From Ricordea florida (lineage: Eukaryota > Cnidaria > Anthozoa > Corallimorpharia > Ricordeidae), in assembly GCA_949710005.1 (NCBI GenBank), contig OX453274.1, forward strand, positions 13,655,859-13,719,858: DNA of 64,000 nt. The letters are read 5' to 3'. The position numbers and the translations under genes are program-made. Positions 57,297 through 64,000 of this stretch are shown in pieces; the first letter of the stretch is position 1; every line of letters starts with the position of its first letter. The notes under the pieces were generated by a model, which worked only from the letters and a program-made list of their open reading frames with translations, had not been told where the DNA came from and did not search any database.

Positions 57297-58604
57297 GATT
57301 TCATACTCGCTGGGAGCACGTGGTGTTTCACTCATAAATGAGCACCAAAAACTGAAGAGTTATCTATTCAAATGAGCTAGTTTGTATCACTAACAGGGCA
57401 TATTTGCTAGGACATTAATCTCTATATCACAGCTCGAAAACCATGTCTCTAAATAGATCACACCAGGGAAAATTTACAATAAAAATATGATAACTGGAAT
57501 TAACTCCTTATCATTCCTATAACCATTTTGATTAAAGTATTTCGATCCAGAGTGTATTTTATCTTCGGGTTTCCGGTGCATAATTTTTTTAAATAAGTCT
57601 CCATATTTTTTTACTAGGTTAGTGAGAGCAGCCAAGTGACTTACAGATGGCTAGTAAGATGGATATGTGGCTATCTTGGCTGGGATAATTCAAGACCTCT
57701 TCCAACATGAGTTTATAAATGACATAAGGAATAAATACCAGACTGCCCAAGTACAGGGGTGTCAGTCTGCAGAACGACGTAATTAGCTCAAAGAGGGAAT
57801 TAGGCATTGAGACCAGTCTATTGTTGATATTTCAACTTAGGCTGGGTTCACACTTGGTGTCCGAGCATTGTCTGAGAGCATGATTCTTGATGGACACCAA
57901 TTTAAACGCCTTTTTTCAAGTACCCACACCAGAATTCGTGCATGGGCACGAGTTCAAGGTCTGGACCTTGCATTCAGGTAATTGGGTACTTTGGCTGGTT
58001 CTGAACACAACATTATTTTTTTGCCAGTGCTCAGGTACCACTGTGCTCAGGCACTAAGTGTGATCACCACCTTATATAAAATTACTGTACAATACATTTT
58101 CTTGATGAAGTGTACAGCAAATAGCTTTTCAAATTTCTCGTATGGACAATAGTTATGAGATTTTTTGTATTATTGCCATGTTTCAGTTTGATATCAGGTA
58201 ATTGAGCACAGTTTATGGAAGAAAATACCCAACTGTAAATTTAATTGAACAGTTCCTGATTGTAGTTGTCAAAGTGGCTTTATAGAAACTGAAGTGGATT
58301 AAGCAGCTTATTTTCCTATCAAATTTTCAGTTATCTGTTTAGTTATTCATTTTTCATAAAAATAATGATCATATATGATTCAACATTTGGGGTAATTGGA
58401 TACTAAGAGAGTTTGAGAAGTCTGGGTGTTATTGTTAAATATAAGGTAGAAAACAGACATTCATACCTGTACACATGAAAATTCAAACCATTTTTTTAAT
58501 ACACTTATTTTTGAACGAAAAAAAAAGTTTAACACAAAGCCTAGTGAAAAGTCTAGTGTGAACCATTTCTCTTCTACCTTGCATTGTAAGTCTATTTGCA
58601 TACT

Positions 58605-58868
58605 ACAACCAGTTTCAAAAGGGGTTGAGACACTAGACCTTTTTTTGGTACTTTCGAGATCGTAAAATATTTAGAAATCTTTCACCCCCCTCCCCCATCT
58701 CAATGTTGTTAACCTGCAGCATGACATTGCGTTGGTTAAGCAACAACTTTGAAAGGGGGGTGGGGGGTCGGAATCGGAAAATGTTATTTCGTTTTCAATT
58801 TTTGGCGCAATTTTAAAGGGAACGGCATATTTTACGGAGAGTGTCTCAACCATTTTGAAAGTGGTTGT
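58605..58868. mobile_element. 264-bp MITE with ~30-bp terminal inverted repeats
   Basis: ACAACCAGTTTCAAAAGGGG plus TTGAGACACT at the left is mirrored by AGTGTCTCAACCATTTTGAA AGTGGTTGT at the right. The interior has C- and G-runs (CACCCCCCTCCCCC and GGGGGGTGGGGGG) that can also pair. No coding capacity. A CT dinucleotide flanks both ends, too short to be a firm target-site duplication. Confidence 0.7.
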
Positions 58869-60900
58869 CTGAGTACTTGAACCCTTTAAAACTGTCTTTT
58901 ATGACCTAATCAAGTCATGAAATTTACAGCACTTTTTCTTTGCAATGCATCGTTCTAAACAATATGAATTTCTTTTCTCTAACTCTCGCGGTTTGGAACT
59001 TTCACAGGAAAGAAGTGATTTTTTGGCATTTCTGTCTTTGACGTAATTAGCGCTAATTGACTGCTAAAGGGGAGGAGTAAGGAAAATGCCAGAAAGCTGC
59101 TAAATAAAGCAAAGTCCACTGCCTTTTTTATTTGTTTGGCTTGACGTGAAGTCAGTACGTCACTTTACAGTGTTAAAAGTTGTCAAACATTATTTTACTG
59201 TACTGGTTGGCGCAGAAGGCGTTGCCCAATTTCAGAGATAACACTTTCTTACGTCAATGCAACGAATGGAACATAGATTGAAATGATAAGTTATTTTCCA
59301 TAAAAGTAATAACTATCGGTACTAGAAGGAAATTAGTTCAATTGACTGGTTTGTGATCACTTTACCTTAAGATATGTTTTAAACGTTATATTTCTCACAA
59401 ACTTCTCGGAAATATCTTTTGTTAGTCTCAGTGGTCTCTTTCTAAACGATTTTCGGTGATAGCGTCACTATCTATCACAGAATAGATAGTGGGTAGCGTA
59501 GCTAATCAGAGCGCGGCATTTGTGATAGAACTCTAGTAGATTTATACTAAAACTCGATAGAAACACGAAGAACATGTTTTCTATTTCTTTTAGAAAACAC
59601 CGCGAGGAAAGAAAGAAAAACAACTTCTTAACTTTGATTATCAAAATGTAAATTCTTTTTGCTCGCGTCATCATTAGGTCAACAGCTCATGCTAGTTCTG
59701 TGTTTGTATCGAGTTATAGAAACACGAATTCTAACCAATCAGCGCACTGCACGTATGTTCTTAGAACTGTTTTTCTTAGGACCGTCTAATTACCATTACA
59801 GCATCGTCGAGTTAAGAGATTTTATGCCTCGGAAGATGTGGTCAAATTTCCTTAGACCCAATACAATTTGAAGGGCGAAGTTCTGCACCAGCTAACAGAC
59901 GTTGACGGGTGTTGACCCATACTGTAGAACAGTAATACATTTTCCAGAAAGCAAAAGTGTTCATCTGTAAGAGGAGAGAGTATTCCTGTCCAAATGGTAT
60001 TTAATCCTACTGATCTGTATCAGTTTGAATATGCAATTAGAGGTCGTCTTGGCAACGTGATCATTGTATGTTAGAGACTGGTTAATTTAGATTTCAAGGT
60101 CCTTTGCCCGATATGAAAACTGGTGTTATTTCATTTCCCAAGAGTGAGATTGACACTGGAGGCAATTGTCGCAGTAGTTGTGGTGCACCAACTAACAGGA
60201 TTTAAGCTTGTTCTGGATTTATAAAAAGGGAAATCCGACAACAGCATCCGCAGATTTCTCTCAGATCTTCGCTCAAATGATCAAATAGACGAGCGATGTC
60301 ACTTGAGCGAGAAAGAAAAGTACAGTTTACAGTCATCGATGTAACCAACAGAAATACAGTGGGCTAGAACGGACAAGAAATTTTTTGCATAGATGGTAAA
60401 AACAACAACAAACGAGCCACGAGAAATGGTGATACCAACAATCATATTGTTGTATATCATCAACTGACAAACCACAACATTGACTGGGACTCTGCTCATT
60501 GCTTAAACTGCCAGACTTTTAACACAATCGGCTGTCCCAGTTTTGGCAACTAACATATGGCTCATTTGTTATCCCGTGAGAACTAGTATGAACTGTGACC
60601 TTTTGGCTAGCTTTCAAGCTAAAGAATTCGTGGATCGACAACCTATTCCGACAACGCTCGACATCATTTAGTGTGGGCCTATCACGGACGGCGTGTGCGT
60701 TTGCATTTTTGCTAAACGTTCTTCGCAAAACACAGCATTCTGTAAAATATGTCGTTTACGAAGAGCGAGCACATGATTTCGCCTTCTCGTCTTCAGTTTC
60801 CGCGGCCCACACAAGGAATGCTTGGGAATGTGACCCCCCTTTTGGCGACCAAAACACTAGCATTCTAAGACTTGGGCTCTCCAACGGAAGCCCCGAGTAA
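58869..60900. other. Intronic stretch without recognised features
   Basis: AT-rich DNA between the 264-bp MITE and the LINE fragment. Several short open frames occur on both strands without family resemblance. Confidence 0.45.
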
Positions 60901-60968
60901 TAAACAGTGCAAATTACAAAATTGAATGCTTAGGATTAAATCTGTCTACAATAATAATCATTATGACC

Positions 60969-61540
60969 TTAAGTACGATAATAATAATTGGAATCACGAG
61001 AACCTAAAGGTGAAAAAGTCATCAGTCTCTTTGTTCTTTTAATTGTTGTAGTGGCTTTAGTATTTCCTGATCTTAACTGATATGGGATAGATTTTGTCAT
61101 AACGTGTGGAGCCAAGAAAGACATAGGGTGGCTCTCATTTCGCATATCCGCCATCAACTTTTTACATAAGAATATCCTACGATTTACTATCGATGTCAGA
61201 TTTAGTTGATCTAGGGCTTGTTGATAACTTGAGTCAGGAAATATTATTCTCAAGTCTCTTCCTTGTATTGATTCAATGGCGTCGGAAAGGTATGCAGGAA
61301 TATCCTGCCACACTTGTGCAGCGTACTCTGAAACTGATCTTATATTACGTATGTATACCTTCAGCATATCCTTTGTCATGACTCCTGCGCGCTTCGGCAT
61401 ATTTCGTACGCGTATGCCAGTTCCTGGCAGCTTGTTTATCATAAGAGCAAAGTGCTTTAATCCAAGTTTTGTTCCTTGTAGGATGCTTTCATTGACATTA
61501 ATAAATAATAAAGAACTAGTTATAACCTACCTTTGAACCA
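60969..61540 (-). mobile_element. LINE reverse transcriptase C-terminal fragment
   Basis: The minus-strand frame 61442-60969 reads KVYIRNIRSVSEYAAQVWQD, then IPAYLSDAIESIQGRDLRII, SSYQQALDQLNLTSIVNRR and IPYQLRSGN. This is the RT thumb and C-terminal region of CR1-like non-LTR elements. The frame extends upstream without a break to about 61535 (NVNESILQGTKLGL). The RT catalytic core is absent and the 3' end lies near 60920. It is a dead fragment. Confidence 0.8.
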
Positions 61541-61929
61541 AGCTGATTCCCGTCCGTGTCCGTTCATTTCAGTAAAACCAACACCCATATAAATTATTTT
61601 CAGCCATGGGTCTGGCAGTGTAGTTTTACTCCAAAAATCTCTTGACATCCCAGCACTCCATGCGCGCATAGTGGCACTTTTACAACACGATAACACGGGT
61701 GGCTTCCTGCCTATAAGGCAATAGACACTGAAAATCTGCTTTTATGCTAATTTATCATAACAAATGCATCATTCAAACTTATATTTACGTGATTGATCAT
61801 AATATTTGGATGATATTCTATAGTATGTTGCCACTGTAAGCCACTTATTCTTATAAGGAAACACTTATCTCTTTCACCCTGGTTATTGAAACAAGTTATT
61901 ATGTGCACTTGTCCTTCTATGTTTTGCAG

Positions 61930-62289
61930 CAAGTCAGGTACAATTTATCCAGCCTTATGGTGGAAGAAATATCAGTGCCCCTTTGAACTCTCATGTAAAC
62001 TTTTCCTGGACATTCACTGGTTCCTTCCTCAGTGCCAGATGGGGATTGAAGTCTGACAAAACAGATGATATTGATCTTCTGTTGATCTCTATTAGCAGCG
62101 ATGGTACAGTAAGAATAACAGACAATGACAATTATAAGAACCGAGTAAATGGATATTGGAATGGTGCAGGACAGGTTGCTTTTACACTAAGGTCACTTTT
62201 GAAAGCAGATGAAAGATATTTTACAGTGAAAATCACTGATTCAGTGATTTTTATTGGCTTACGTGATACCGTGCAGCTAGTTGTTAATG
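61930..62289 (+). CDS. R3 exon 2: Ig-like domain
   Basis: After TGTTTTGCAG the phase-1 exon reads SQVQFIQPYGGRNISAPLNS, HVNFSWTFTGSFLSARWG, YWNGAGQVAFTLRSLLKADE and RYFTVKI, ending GTTAATG/GTGAGT in phase 1. The strand pattern matches the first Ig exon of R2 (7522-7884), but neither canonical cysteine is present. Joined to 40214-40292 it gives a signal peptide plus Ig-like domain. The rest of R3 lies beyond the window. Confidence 0.75.
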
Positions 62290-62899
62290 GTGAGTAATGT
62301 ATCTAAGTTCCTCTTGAATACTTATAGTGCTGTAGTTTGATTTGATTACTAATTAAAAGTAACTGGCAGCAGTTGGATGTCTTGGATATTATTATAAAGA
62401 TTGGTTGATATTCAATTTTGTACATACACTGTGTGAGATCCTAGAATTGAGCATTGACAGACAGACTGGTTTATAGGACACATTTAGAATTTGATTTTAA
62501 CAGCAGTTTTGTAACATGTCATGTCATGTTTTAAACCAAACAGCAGTGACAGAAACATTTTTAAATCAGAACTTTACCACTGTAAGTAAATACAACAGCA
62601 AACCTGAGTAGTTTCTTTCAGCACTGTATGTCTTCATGGTCATTACATTACAGAATAAACTGATTGAGCTCAAACTTAATCCATCATCAAAATACAAGGA
62701 AAAGGTCACCTCATGGACGTCCAGCCCTAAAGTACATGTAACACCTGCTTCGCTATTTGTTGTGATGTCACAGCATACAGTACCTGTTTAGATGTCAGTA
62801 TTGGCACTTATGGACATTTCATTATAGAGCTTACATAATTCAAGATGGTGCTTAATGGTTTCAAAACAACCACGGGTAAAAACATTTGATAATGTATGA

Positions 62900-63125
62900 A
62901 GCCAGGCCTGATAAATCAATGATGAATGACATATTCAATAAGTAACTGATGGCTAACCATTGAGTTATCAACTGACATTCATTGATCATTAGTGATAATG
63001 AATAGTTAATCAATGATTAATTGATTATTACCAAAAATGTGGTCACCTATGAATTACTTATGAATGACATGAATTATTCATCAATAAATCAGTAAATGAT
63101 ATCATCGATTACTCATCGACTATCA
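62900..63125. repeat. Low-complexity ATCAAT/ATTGATT tract
   Basis: Many imperfect copies of TCAATGAT, ATTGATTATT and GAATTATTCAT in both orientations form a self-complementary tract in R3 intron 2. It could fold extensively. No gene. Confidence 0.55.
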
Positions 63126-63129
63126 AAGA

Positions 63130-63470
63130 TCTAAACTAAAGATAAGAAGGTCGTCTGCAGAGCCTTGTCAGGTGCCCACTTCGCCGATCTAGACGAGGTG
63201 AGGCAAGCGTACGAGCTGGAGAGCCGAAAGCCGTGGGTCACAATTGACCAGCCGCTCCAGGTCGATGTCACTGTGTAGCAGTTGGTGAAGCTGCGGATGC
63301 GTAAATCCTGCTACAACTTCCTCGGCAATTATATCTCTCATAAGGGATTCCGAGCTGATTGAGATAGACACAGACAGCAACTTGATGGCAATCAGTGCAG
63401 AAAGGGTGGAAAACAGTGTTAAACTGGAGCTTAGAGAGGAATCCAAGGCGGCTTAGGATAAGTGGAGCGG
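63130..63470. other. GC-richer block with open frames, unassigned
   Basis: Base composition rises sharply compared with the flanks. On the plus strand a frame reads KVVCRALSGAHFADLDEVRQ AYELESRKPWVTID before stopping, and on the minus strand an 85-codon frame is open (63446-63189). It looks like foreign or formerly coding sequence, possibly a retroelement fragment, but no family is recognised. Confidence 0.35.
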
Positions 63471-64000
63471 TTGCACCCCTGGGTACATATTAACACAAGT
63501 TGCTCAACATTTTTTTGGCAACTTTTGCCTTTTCGAGCAACTTTTGAATTTGAGCAACTTTGCGCCAACCTCTTTCAATTAGAGAAATTTTATACTTTTT
63601 TTAACAGAAAAAAAACCTTTTTTCCATAATTTTCGTAAATATCAGTGTTTAAATTTGACCTTCTTTAGCTGACCCCATCTTTGATTGATAGCTTTGCTCT
63701 TTCTGTGAAGATCACCACATATCTTTCTGGGTTCCTGTGTTTCTGAAGCGATATACGGTCAGCGGTATCTAAGTTTTTAAAATGGCGGATACTCTTAGTT
63801 TAAGCGAAACATATTCCAGCTCGGAAAACTCTGCTAATGAAGTACCGACCCAATCGAAGTAGCAAAAGCATGAACAGAAAACATAGGCATTAAAGTTTTG
63901 TGAGTATGTAATTCTTCAGAGGTTAAAAATTATTTATGTATTTTTAAAATGTAATTAGAAGCAAATACTAAATTTTTGGACTTCAGAAACGAAACACGTT
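63471..64000. other. End of window, R3 intron sequence
   Basis: AT-rich, with repeated GCAACTTTT-type words near 63500-63560 and an open start near 63782 (ATGGCGGATACTCTTAG) that stops after about 26 codons. Nothing firmly assignable. Confidence 0.35.

Larger units (their letters stand above)
40293..61929 (+). other. R3 intron 1 (inferred, about 21.6 kb)
   Basis: If exons 40214-40292 and 61930-62289 belong together, this intron holds two LINE fragments, hairpin-ended and foldback transposons, an hAT relic and a SWIM-type exon. Phase and homology support the pairing, but no transcript evidence is available. Stretches 40293-41900, 46570-49480 and 57320-58600 contain nothing I can name. Confidence 0.5.

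Overview
The window looks like anthozoan cnidarian DNA, most likely a stony coral. The evidence is small phase-1 exons in long AT-rich introns, GT-AG splicing, a dense load of short DNA transposons, LINE 3' ends and a relic hAT transposase of types I associate with coral genomes. The species is inference. Splice boundaries were read by eye from reading-frame continuity and consensus signals. No bacterial features (operons, Shine-Dalgarno sites, CRISPR) are present.

The backbone is a tandem array of receptor tyrosine kinase (RTK) genes of Ig + fibronectin-III type, all on the + strand. R1 enters from the left and contributes only its last two exons (15-114, 431-499). R2 runs from a signal-peptide exon at 5297 through three Ig exons (7522-7884, 8984-9238, 16577-16843), two FN3 exons (18347-18631, 19767-20081), a 33-nt microexon, a transmembrane exon, two tiny juxtamembrane exons and kinase exons to a stop at 26772. 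R2 appears dead or altered in two ways. Its signal-peptide exon has an in-frame TAG, and the kinase exons holding the HRD, DFG and APE motifs are gone, with LINE 3'-end fragments in their place. The 3' half of R2 (FN3-2 to the end, 7.68 kb) is then repeated head-to-tail at 27185-34850, almost base for base, as a headless copy R2'. A third gene, R3, begins with an intact signal-peptide exon at 40214-40292. Its next exon in matching phase is an Ig-like exon at 61930-62289, so intron 1 would be about 21.6 kb, and the gene continues past the window.

The introns and spacers are mostly mobile-element debris. They hold LINE fragments (10.74-11.69 kb, 24.3-25.6 kb and its copy, 42.55-43.70 kb, 60.97-61.54 kb) and a palindromic MITE (10.57 kb). 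They also hold a 1.7-kb foldback element (12.27-13.99 kb), hairpin-ended elements (35.03-36.15 kb and 44.16-45.89 kb), an hAT transposase relic (45.9-50.16 kb), a SWIM-type gene exon (50.59 kb) and a 264-bp MITE (58.6 kb).

The most unusual mobile element is a 1465-bp foldback transposon present three times at 51141-56285. It has arms of about 440 bp filled with ATCAGA-type repeats, an inward-facing TATA box in each arm, and a single 98-residue ORF of no recognised family followed by a polyadenylation signal. Copies 1 and 2 with their spacer form a direct tandem duplication of 1841 bp, and copy 3 is inverted.
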